Source of the DNA: Rhizobiaceae bacterium
GTDB taxonomy: Bacteria; Pseudomonadota; Alphaproteobacteria; Rhizobiales; Rhizobiaceae
DNA length: 64,000 bases
Direction: 5' to 3'
NCBI GenBank assembly: GCA_023953845.1
Contig: JAMLJC010000002.1
Location: 248,001 to 312,000, forward strand
The position numbers and the translations under genes were made by a program. Shown here in pieces: positions 18,468 to 27,419 of this stretch (positions are counted from its first letter, which is position 1; each line of letters begins with the position of its first letter). The notes under the pieces are model-generated. The model did no database searches, was not told the DNA's origin, and worked only from the letters and a program-made list of their open reading frames with translations.

Positions 18468-18746
18468 ATGGGCCTAATCAGAAGAGCCAAGGGCCTCATC
18501 CTCAGAAGCCCGTTGCTGCGGGCGGCCGTCTCAAGGCTGCGCGACCGAGCCGCGGCTGTCGCGGCGCGTCTGGCAGGCGAGCGCAGGATGAACGAGGCCA
18601 CGCACGGCAGGGTCGAACTCATGGAGCTCGAAATCTATCGGCTGCGCAGCGATCTCAACCGTGCCGTCGCGCAGGCGGCGCGCGAGCGCGACCGCAATCT
18701 CGAACTGTGGGAGCGCCTCAGAGCATCGGGTGACCTGCAGGCGTGA
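18468..18746 (+). CDS. Small coiled-coil protein of the channel/glycosyltransferase operon
   Basis: This 92-residue protein is basic at the N-terminus (MGLIRRAKGLILRSPLLRAA). A long predicted helix follows, with heptad-like spacing around VELMELEIYRLRSDLNRAV. The ATG at 18468 is preceded by GGAAGAGGCAGG at a good distance; the longer frame from 18381 has no such site. It lies 90 bp after the MotB-like gene, and its stop overlaps the next GTG start (GTGA). No family is recognised. An adaptor between the membrane channel and a glycosyltransferase is possible but unproven. Confidence 0.6.
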   Translation: MGLIRRAKGLILRSPLLRAAVSRLRDRAAAVAARLAGERRMNEATHGRVELMELEIYRLRSDLNRAVAQAARERDRNLELWERLRASGDLQA

Positions 18747-20155
18747 AGCGCGGAAGCAAACCCATGTTCAATGTCGCGCCCGTCTCGCCGATGGTGAGCA
18801 TCGTCATGCCCGTCTACAATGGCGGCGACTATTTCCGGCTGGCGCTCAACAGCGCGCTGAGGCAGGCATACGACAATTTCGAGATCGTCGTGGTCGACGA
18901 CGGGTCGCAGGATGGCGGCGCGGCGGAGATGATCGCGGCCAGAGGCGGTGCGCGCGTCCGGTACATTCGTCAGGAGAATCAAGGCGTCGCCGGCGCGCTC
19001 AATCGCGGTCTTCGGGAGATGCGTGGAGAGTTCTTCTGCTGGCTGAGCCACGACGATCTCTTCGTGCCGCACAAAACGGCGATGCAGGCCGCCTATCACA
19101 AGCGCCTCGGCAAGCCGGATGCCGTCCTCTTCTCGGATTACGAACTGATGGACCCGGCGGGAAAGGTCTATCAGCGGATATCCGCCGATCGCGCCCGGCT
19201 GATGCGCGCGCCCATGCTGGCGCTGCTCAGTGGTTCCATCAACGGATGCACGCTGTTCGCTCCGGCGGAGGTGATGCGCGCCGTGGGCGAGTTCGATCCG
19301 CAATATCGCTACGTACAGGACTACCGGTTCTGGAACAGGCTGCTCCGGGACTACGAGTTCTTCCACCAGCCAGAATCGCTGGTTCACTACCGCATTCACC
19401 CCGAACAGGGGTCCAACCATGCCAATGCGGTGATCGAAGGCGACGATCTCTGGATCGACATGATGGGCGACCGTACGGAAGCCGAGCGGGTCCAGATGAT
19501 GGGCAGTTCGCTGCGCTTCTTCGAGCATATGACGCGCCATCTGGCGGGCTCGCCCTACCGCAAGGCCGAAACCTTCGCCCGGGAGCGCGCCGATTTCTTC
19601 CGCGATCACACACCCGTCACGCTGGTCGTGCCCGTCGCGAACGGACAGCAGGCCGACGCAGCCCGGATTCTCGAATGGGCCGAGGCTTCGAGGCATGCTG
19701 ACCTCGAAGTGCTTGTCGTGACCCGTCGCGGAACCGGCTTCGATCAATCGGGCGAGCGCGGCCGGAAGAATCTCCGCGTCGTGCTGGCGCCGGACGATGC
19801 GCATGAGACCGATCTTCTCAACACAGGGTTGGAAGCCAGCCGGGGCGCATATGTCACCTTCGCGCGGCCGGGGAGGCGGCTGCCACGACGTGCGCCCGTG
19901 GAGTTCGCGGCGCACATGATGCAGCAGGGCGAGACGGCGATGGTGATCGCGCCGCTCTCGCGCCCGCTGACCAGCATGGATATCGCCATGCGCGTGCCGG
20001 GAACGGAGGAGCTGCGGCTCGAAAATCTGGTGATCCATCGTTCCCTTATCGATGGAGGTTATCGCGTCAGGGGTGGCGGCACGCCGCTCGAAAGCTCGGC
20101 TGCCTTTGCGGCGTTCTGCCGTCCCGAGCTCGCTGTCTGGCATATCGGGGAATAG
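18743..20155 (+). CDS. Glycosyltransferase, tandem GT2 / degenerate GT2-like
   Basis: The 470-residue protein starts with a complete GT2 domain: MVSIVMPVYNGGDYFRLAL, EIVVVDDGSQDGG, and FFCWLSHDDLFVPHK with the HDD site. YVQDYRFWNRLLRDY is the acceptor-side motif. From ~residue 290 a second GT-A-like unit begins (VTLVVPVANGQQADAARIL), whose metal site is replaced (GAYVTFARPGRRL). The same plan, one live and one decayed GT2 unit, occurs in the 12013 gene. GTG 18743 is chosen from the 4-bp overlap; ATG 18764 is an alternative. Confidence 0.82.
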   Translation: MKRGSKPMFNVAPVSPMVSIVMPVYNGGDYFRLALNSALRQAYDNFEIVVVDDGSQDGGAAEMIAARGGARVRYIRQENQGVAGALNRGLREMRGEFFCWLSHDDLFVPHKTAMQAAYHKRLGKPDAVLFSDYELMDPAGKVYQRISADRARLMRAPMLALLSGSINGCTLFAPAEVMRAVGEFDPQYRYVQDYRFWNRLLRDYEFFHQPESLVHYRIHPEQGSNHANAVIEGDDLWIDMMGDRTEAERVQMMGSSLRFFEHMTRHLAGSPYRKAETFARERADFFRDHTPVTLVVPVANGQQADAARILEWAEASRHADLEVLVVTRRGTGFDQSGERGRKNLRVVLAPDDAHETDLLNTGLEASRGAYVTFARPGRRLPRRAPVEFAAHMMQQGETAMVIAPLSRPLTSMDIAMRVPGTEELRLENLVIHRSLIDGGYRVRGGGTPLESSAAFAAFCRPELAVWHIGE

Positions 20156-20158
20156 ATC

Positions 20159-21076
20159 ATGCCGGCGATTTCGGTGATCCTGCCGACATACAACCGCGCC
20201 TACTGTCTAGACCGGGCAGTGGGCAGCCTGCTGGCGCAGACGTTCGAGGACTGGGAGCTGATCCTTGTCGATGACGGCTCAACGGATCGGACGTCCGAAC
20301 TTCGCCGCGAGTTCGCCTCGGTGCTCGGCGCGCGCTATCGCGATCTGGATTCGCAGCGTCGAGGCGCCTCGGGAGCGCGCAACCTTGGCATCGAGGCGGC
20401 GCGGGGCGAGTGGATCGCGTTTCTGGACAGCGACGACGTCTGGATTCCCGAGAAGCTGGGGCTGCAACTCGACGCGCTCCACGCAAGTCCGGAGGCAGGC
20501 TTCTGCTACACGGATTTCTTCGAGTTCGACGACGCCTACCATATCCTTCATCCGCGACATATCATTCCGGCGGCAATGGAAGGCAGCATCTATCCGCAAC
20601 TCCTTGAAATTAGGCACAATCTCATCACCTGTCCGTCCGTGATGGCGCGCCGCGACCTCGTGATCGCCAATGGCGGCTTCGATGAGAGCATGAGAGTGTG
20701 CGAGGATATCGATCTGTGGACCCGCCTGTCGCGACTGGCTCCGGTGGTCGCGGTGCGCATGCCGCTGACCGGGGTGCATTCCCGGCACGACCAGCGTTTT
20801 CCCTATGTCGAAAGCGTGAAGGGACGCGATTTTCTGTACAGGCGGGCGGCGGAGCGAGACGGCGCGTTGACCGGGGGATTTCTCCGAATGCTCTATGACG
20901 AGGCGTTCGAAGCGTTTCAGGTCGTCGCGCGGATCAAGGGCGACGTCGCCGAGGCGGCGAGCCTCGAGGCGGCGCGACGGCGGCTGGCGGATCTGAAAGA
21001 CGATCGTTTCGAAGCCGTGACAGCAATCGTCGATGATCTTGTCGACCGTCTTTCCGCCGCCGGAACCTCAAGATGA
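20159..21076 (+). CDS. Glycosyltransferase, GT2 family
   Basis: The 305-residue GT-A enzyme shows ISVILPTYNRAYCLDRAVGS, WELILVDDGSTDRTSEL, then GEWIAFLDSDDVWIPEKLG (DxD). VCEDIDLWTRLSRLA is the ED motif. It starts 3 bp after the preceding stop. It is the last glycosyltransferase of the cluster and is followed after 53 bp by the RmlD-type reductase. Confidence 0.86.
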   Translation: MPAISVILPTYNRAYCLDRAVGSLLAQTFEDWELILVDDGSTDRTSELRREFASVLGARYRDLDSQRRGASGARNLGIEAARGEWIAFLDSDDVWIPEKLGLQLDALHASPEAGFCYTDFFEFDDAYHILHPRHIIPAAMEGSIYPQLLEIRHNLITCPSVMARRDLVIANGGFDESMRVCEDIDLWTRLSRLAPVVAVRMPLTGVHSRHDQRFPYVESVKGRDFLYRRAAERDGALTGGFLRMLYDEAFEAFQVVARIKGDVAEAASLEAARRRLADLKDDRFEAVTAIVDDLVDRLSAAGTSR

Positions 21077-21129
21077 TCCGTCCGGTCTGCGAACCAACTC
21101 AAAGAACACCAGAATGAGCAGTGTCGACC

Positions 21130-21999
21130 ATGCCTAAAATCCTGATTCTCGGCGTTTCCGGCATGCTTGGAAATGCCGCCTACCGCCTGTTTGCGGGTTC
21201 CGAGGGATGGACCGTCGCCGGCAGGGCACGCAGTCTCGACGGGCTGGACGCCCTGCCGCGCACGGCGACAGCATCGATCGCGGGGGGGCTGGACATATCC
21301 GACGGTGGTCGGCTGAACGAGGAGATCGCCGCCGAGAAGCCCGATCTCGTCCTGAACTGCATCGGCGTCATCAAGCAGCTTTCCGAAGCCAAGGACCCGA
21401 TCGTTTCTATCGAGATCAACGCGCTGTTTCCGCATCGCCTTGCGAAGATATGCGGCGAAGCGGGCGCACGCCTGGTGCATGTCTCGACCGATTGCGTCTT
21501 CAATGGAAAGGGGAGCATGTACCGCGAGACAGATCCTTCGGATGCCGAGGATATGTACGGGAAATCGAAGTATCTCGGCGAAGTCGACTACGATCACGCC
21601 ATCACGCTCCGGACATCGATCATCGGGCATGAAATCCGCTCGTCCGTCTCGCTTCTCGACTGGTTCCTGAGCCAGCGGGGACCTTCCGTGAAGGGCTACA
21701 CGCAGGCGATCTTTTCCGGCCTCACCACGCTCGAACTGTCGCGCGTCATCCGCGACGTCGTCGCGCCAAGACCGGAACTGCGCGGCCTCTGGCACGTGGC
21801 GTCGGAGCCGATCGACAAGTTCTCGCTGCTCAGGCTGATCGCGGAAGCCTATGGAAAGACGATCGAGATCATTCCCGACTCTGCGGTGAAGATCGATCGA
21901 TCGCTGAATGCGGAGCGGTTTCGGGAAGCCACGGAGTATGCGCCGCCGGCATGGCCGGAACTGATCCGGCAGATGCGCGCGTTCGGGCGAGGCGGCTAG
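21130..21999 (+). CDS. RmlD-type NDP-4-keto-6-deoxyhexose reductase (SDR)
   Basis: The 289-residue SDR begins KILILGVSGMLGNAAYRLF and contains VLNCIGVIKQ and VHVSTDCVFNGKGSMYRE. The catalytic YGKSKYLGEV (YxxxK) follows. It has no C-terminal cupin domain, so it resembles RmlD/WbvR more than CapF/WbjC (~370 aa). With the CapE-like and WecB-like genes at 2911 and 3966 it would complete a WbvB-WbvR-WbvD-like route to a UDP-2-acetamido-2,6-dideoxy-L-hexose (L-RhaNAc/L-QuiNAc). GTG 21121 is an alternative start. Its stop overlaps that of the convergent regulator in a shared CTAG. Confidence 0.82.
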   Translation: MPKILILGVSGMLGNAAYRLFAGSEGWTVAGRARSLDGLDALPRTATASIAGGLDISDGGRLNEEIAAEKPDLVLNCIGVIKQLSEAKDPIVSIEINALFPHRLAKICGEAGARLVHVSTDCVFNGKGSMYRETDPSDAEDMYGKSKYLGEVDYDHAITLRTSIIGHEIRSSVSLLDWFLSQRGPSVKGYTQAIFSGLTTLELSRVIRDVVAPRPELRGLWHVASEPIDKFSLLRLIAEAYGKTIEIIPDSAVKIDRSLNAERFREATEYAPPAWPELIRQMRAFGRGG

Positions 22000-23408
22000 G
22001 ACACCGCGAAAGGCAGGGTCGCACGTGCGTTCTGGTCGATGAGGATGCCTGCGTTCAACGGCGGAACGGCGCGCTGCACGCAGTCGCGGCGCTCGCAGAT
22101 GCGGCAGGAGATGCCGATCGGGTCAAACGCCGCGCGATTCTCGACATCAAGACCATCGGCGTAGACGAAGTCGCCTGCATAGGAGATTTCGCAGCCCAGC
22201 GCGATCGCGTAGGAGCGGTTGAGCGCGTGGTAGCCGGCCGTCCGTTTGCGGACCTCGGCGGCGACGGAAAGATAGCGCACGCCGTCCGGCGTTTCGGCGA
22301 GCTGTCTTATGATGCGGCCGGGCGCCTCAAAGGCCTGATGCACGTTCCAGAGCGGGCACGCCGCGCCGAAGCGGGCGAATTGCAGCCTCACCGCGCTGTG
22401 ACGCTTGGTGATGTTGCCGGCGCGGTCGACCGTCGCGAAGAAAACGGGAATCCCTTTCATGCCCGGCCGCTGCAAGGTGGAAAGGCGGTGCGCCGCCTGC
22501 TCCATACTGGCGCCGAAACGCGCGGCGAGCAGTTCAAGGTCGTGGCGCAGTTCCTTCGCGGCGGCCATGAATATCTGGTAGGGCAGGACCAGCGCTCCGG
22601 CGAAATAGTTCTTCAGACCGATCTTGCAGACCTCGGTCGCCGCCGTCGAACGGAAGGCGGCCCGTCTGGCGATCTCGTCGATCGCCGGCTCCATCTCCAG
22701 CGCCGCGATCTGGAACGCCGTCTGGAAGGTGCGGGTCGCGGCAGGCAAATAGGGGTTCAGGAACAGCGTGCGCGAAGAGGCGTCGAAACGCCTGATCATG
22801 TCGTCGTCCGGGCGCGCGCGGGTGGTGCGCACGCCGTGCTTTCGTTCCAGATAGTCGGTCAGGGCCGTTCCGGCCTCGCGCTCGGGCAGGGAGAGCGCGT
22901 GGGCCAGCTTCTCCGCCGCAACGTCGAGCTCGTGGACATAATTGTCCACGAAATGGAAGAAATCCCGGACTTCCTCGTATGGGCTCGGTTCGGCGACGGA
23001 CGCGTTGCGGCCGAGCGCATCGTCGAGGCTGACAAGCTGCTCCGTCGCCTTGCGGTAGGCCTGATGGCAGGAGATGAGCGCGCGGGCCAGCGACGGCGCG
23101 TTCTGGGTGATCAGTTTCAGTTCCTGAAGGGTCGGCCGATGGCTGTCGAAGACGGAATCCGAAAGCGCTTCCGTCAGGGCCGACAGCATGCGGTCGCCAT
23201 CGGTCTGCGAAATATCGGCCAGATCGATCTGGAATTTTTCCGCGAGTTCCAGAAGCACGGCGGCAGATACCGGGCGCTGGTTGTTCTCGATCTGGTTGAG
23301 ATAGCTTGTCGAAATGCCGAGCCGCGAGGCAAACTGTACCTGCGTCAGGCCGCCGGCGAGGCGCAGGTCGCGGACTTTCCGCCCGATGTAGAGTTTAGGA
23401 GGAGCCAT
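21996..23408 (-). CDS. pccR: ScfR/PccR-type XRE-family regulator of propionyl-CoA metabolism
   Basis: The 470-residue protein has an N-terminal helix-turn-helix (LTQVQFASRLGISTSYLNQI, near residue 25). A central region and a C-terminal domain with a cysteine set (GISCRICERRDCVQRA) follow, as in the RamB/PrpR/PccR short-chain acyl-CoA regulators, some of which carry an Fe-S cluster there. It is divergent from pccB, the expected target. ATG 23408 is chosen over the TTG at 23423 because relatives begin close to the HTH; neither has a clear Shine-Dalgarno. The operator at 23417-23437 lies immediately before it, so autoregulation is likely. Confidence 0.85.
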   Translation of the reverse strand: MAPPKLYIGRKVRDLRLAGGLTQVQFASRLGISTSYLNQIENNQRPVSAAVLLELAEKFQIDLADISQTDGDRMLSALTEALSDSVFDSHRPTLQELKLITQNAPSLARALISCHQAYRKATEQLVSLDDALGRNASVAEPSPYEEVRDFFHFVDNYVHELDVAAEKLAHALSLPEREAGTALTDYLERKHGVRTTRARPDDDMIRRFDASSRTLFLNPYLPAATRTFQTAFQIAALEMEPAIDEIARRAAFRSTAATEVCKIGLKNYFAGALVLPYQIFMAAAKELRHDLELLAARFGASMEQAAHRLSTLQRPGMKGIPVFFATVDRAGNITKRHSAVRLQFARFGAACPLWNVHQAFEAPGRIIRQLAETPDGVRYLSVAAEVRKRTAGYHALNRSYAIALGCEISYAGDFVYADGLDVENRAAFDPIGISCRICERRDCVQRAVPPLNAGILIDQNARATLPFAVS

Positions 23409-23416
23409 TTCGCATT

Positions 23417-23437
23417 TTTGCAAAATCTACTTTGCAA
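23417..23437. promoter_or_regulatory. Paired TTTGCAA operator between pccR and pccB
   Basis: TTTGCAAA at 23417-23424 and TTTGCAA at 23431-23437 are separated by 6 bp in the short divergent region. RamB/PrpR/PccR-family regulators are known for TTTGCAA-type sites; from memory the Rhodobacter PccR site is a tandem of this element with slightly shorter spacing. The site starts 9 bp before the pccR ATG and ends 102 bp before pccB. Confidence 0.7.
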
Positions 23438-23539
23438 TTTTATACACTGCACATGCGCACATTTTCAAGCGTTCCGGCCCGCTTCGACCGGCGATAAGCG
23501 GAACGACAAATCGAATGATCAAAAGGACGGAGGAGGCTG

Positions 23540-25072
23540 ATGCGTGCGGTGCTCGACCAGCTGGAAGCGCGGCGCGCCGAGGCACGCCTCGGCGGAGGGC
23601 AGAAACGCATCGATGCCCAGCATGCCAAGGGCAAGCTGACGGCGCGCGAGCGGATCGAGGTGCTGCTCGACGAAGGGTCGTTCGAAGAGTTCGACATGTA
23701 TGTCACCCATCGGGCCACCGATTTCGGCATGGCCAGCCAGAAGGTGCCCGGCGACGGCGTAGTCACCGGCTGGGGCACGATCAACGGCCGGCTCGTCTAT
23801 GTGTTCAGCCAGGATTTCACCGTGCTTGGCGGTTCGCTGTCGGAGACGCATGCGCAGAAGATCTGCAAGATCATGGACATGGCGGTGAAGAACGGGGCGC
23901 CCGTCATCGGCCTCAACGATTCCGGCGGCGCGCGCATCCAGGAAGGCGTGGCGTCCCTTGCCGGATATGCCGAGGTGTTCAAGCGCAATGTCGACGCTTC
24001 CGGCATCGTTCCGCAGATCTCGGTCATCATGGGACCGTGCGCGGGCGGTGCGGTCTACTCTCCGGCGATGACCGATTTCATCTTCATGGTGCGCGACTCC
24101 TCCTACATGTTTGTCACCGGCCCGGACGTGGTGAAAACCGTCACCAACGAGATCGTCACGGCCGAGGAACTCGGCGGCGCGCGCACGCATACGCAAAAAT
24201 CCTCCGTCGCCGATGGCGCGTTCGAAAATGATGTCGAGGCGCTGGAGCAGGTGCGCCGGCTGTTCGATTTCCTGCCGCTGAACAACCGCGAGAAGCCGCC
24301 GGTGCGGCCGTTCCACGACGACCCTTCGCGGCTGGAGATGCGGCTCGACACGCTGGTGCCGGACAGCGCCAACAAGCCCTACGACATGAAGGAGCTGGTG
24401 CTCGCCATTGCCGACGAGGGCGATTTTTTCGAGATCCAGGAAGCGTTCGCGAAGAACATCATCACCGGCTTCCTGCGCATCGAGGGACAGACGGTGGGCG
24501 TGGTGGCGAACCAGCCGATGGTGCTGGCCGGCTGTCTCGACATCGATTCCTCTCGCAAGGCTGCGCGCTTCGTGCGCTTCTGCGATGCGTTCTCGATACC
24601 GATCCTGACGCTGGTGGACGTGCCCGGATTCCTGCCCGGCACGGCGCAGGAATATGGCGGCGTCATCAAGCACGGCGCCAAGCTTCTCTTCGCCTATAGC
24701 CAGGCGACAGTGCCGATGGTGACGCTGATCACGCGCAAGGCCTATGGCGGCGCCTATGACGTGATGGCCTCCAAGCATATCGGCGCGGATGTGAACTATG
24801 CCTGGCCGACGGCCGAGATCGCGGTGATGGGCGCCAAGGGCGCGACGGAAATCCTCTACCGGTCCGAACTCGGCGATCCGGAAAAGATCGCGTCGCGCAC
24901 CAGCGAGTATGAGAGCCGTTTCGCCAATCCTTTCGTGGCGGCCGAACGCGGCTTCATCGACGAGGTGATCATGCCGCATTCCTCACGCCGCCGCATCGCG
25001 CGCGCCTTCGCCGCGCTGCGCGGCAAGAGCGCGGAAACGCGCTGGCGCAAGCACGACACCATTCCGTTGTGA
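23540..25072 (+). CDS. pccB: Propionyl-CoA carboxylase, carboxyltransferase (beta) subunit
   Basis: The 510-residue crotonase-fold carboxyltransferase shows KLTARERIEVLLDEGSFEE, GLNDSGGARIQEGV, IMGPCAGGAVYSPA and FLPGTAQEYGGVIKHGAKLL. TRKAYGGAYDVM is also typical of PccB. With PccA it carboxylates propionyl-CoA to (S)-methylmalonyl-CoA. GGAGGAGG precedes the ATG. It is first in an operon continuing with a small membrane protein, pccA and the mutase, under the TTTGCAA operator. Confidence 0.95.
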   Translation: MRAVLDQLEARRAEARLGGGQKRIDAQHAKGKLTARERIEVLLDEGSFEEFDMYVTHRATDFGMASQKVPGDGVVTGWGTINGRLVYVFSQDFTVLGGSLSETHAQKICKIMDMAVKNGAPVIGLNDSGGARIQEGVASLAGYAEVFKRNVDASGIVPQISVIMGPCAGGAVYSPAMTDFIFMVRDSSYMFVTGPDVVKTVTNEIVTAEELGGARTHTQKSSVADGAFENDVEALEQVRRLFDFLPLNNREKPPVRPFHDDPSRLEMRLDTLVPDSANKPYDMKELVLAIADEGDFFEIQEAFAKNIITGFLRIEGQTVGVVANQPMVLAGCLDIDSSRKAARFVRFCDAFSIPILTLVDVPGFLPGTAQEYGGVIKHGAKLLFAYSQATVPMVTLITRKAYGGAYDVMASKHIGADVNYAWPTAEIAVMGAKGATEILYRSELGDPEKIASRTSEYESRFANPFVAAERGFIDEVIMPHSSRRRIARAFAALRGKSAETRWRKHDTIPL

Positions 25073-25081
25073 GGCGTTTGC

Positions 25082-25375
25082 ATGATGCGCGACGCGCAGA
25101 AGCCGGAACTGACGCCGGAGGAGGCGAGGAAGGATCATTGGCGGATGTTGCGCTTCATGGCGCTGAACGCGGCGCTCGGCAGCCTGATCGGCGCGTTGGC
25201 GGCCGTGGCGCTGATCCTGCTCGACGTTGGCGGCATCGGCGCCCGCATAGCGAACGCCGCGAACCCGGTCATACCCGTCCTGCTGATCGCCGTCCCGTTC
25301 GCCTCGATTTTCGGCGGCGCGATGACGGCGTCCGCCATCATGCTGATGCCCTATGAAAAGCGATACAGAGACTGA
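25082..25375 (+). CDS. Small two-helix membrane protein in the pcc operon
   Basis: The 97-residue protein has two hydrophobic segments (about residues 23-43 and 55-85), a charged N-terminus (MRDAQKPELTPEEARKDHWR) and a basic C-terminal end. It begins 9 bp after pccB, and its stop lies 25 bp before the chosen pccA start. The function is not recognised. I recall similar hypothetical proteins in rhizobial pcc operons, but that is from memory. Confidence 0.7.
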   Translation: MMRDAQKPELTPEEARKDHWRMLRFMALNAALGSLIGALAAVALILLDVGGIGARIANAANPVIPVLLIAVPFASIFGGAMTASAIMLMPYEKRYRD

Positions 25376-25400
25376 AAACGCCGGGACTGGAAAACGCTTG

Positions 25401-27419
<2,019 letters not shown>

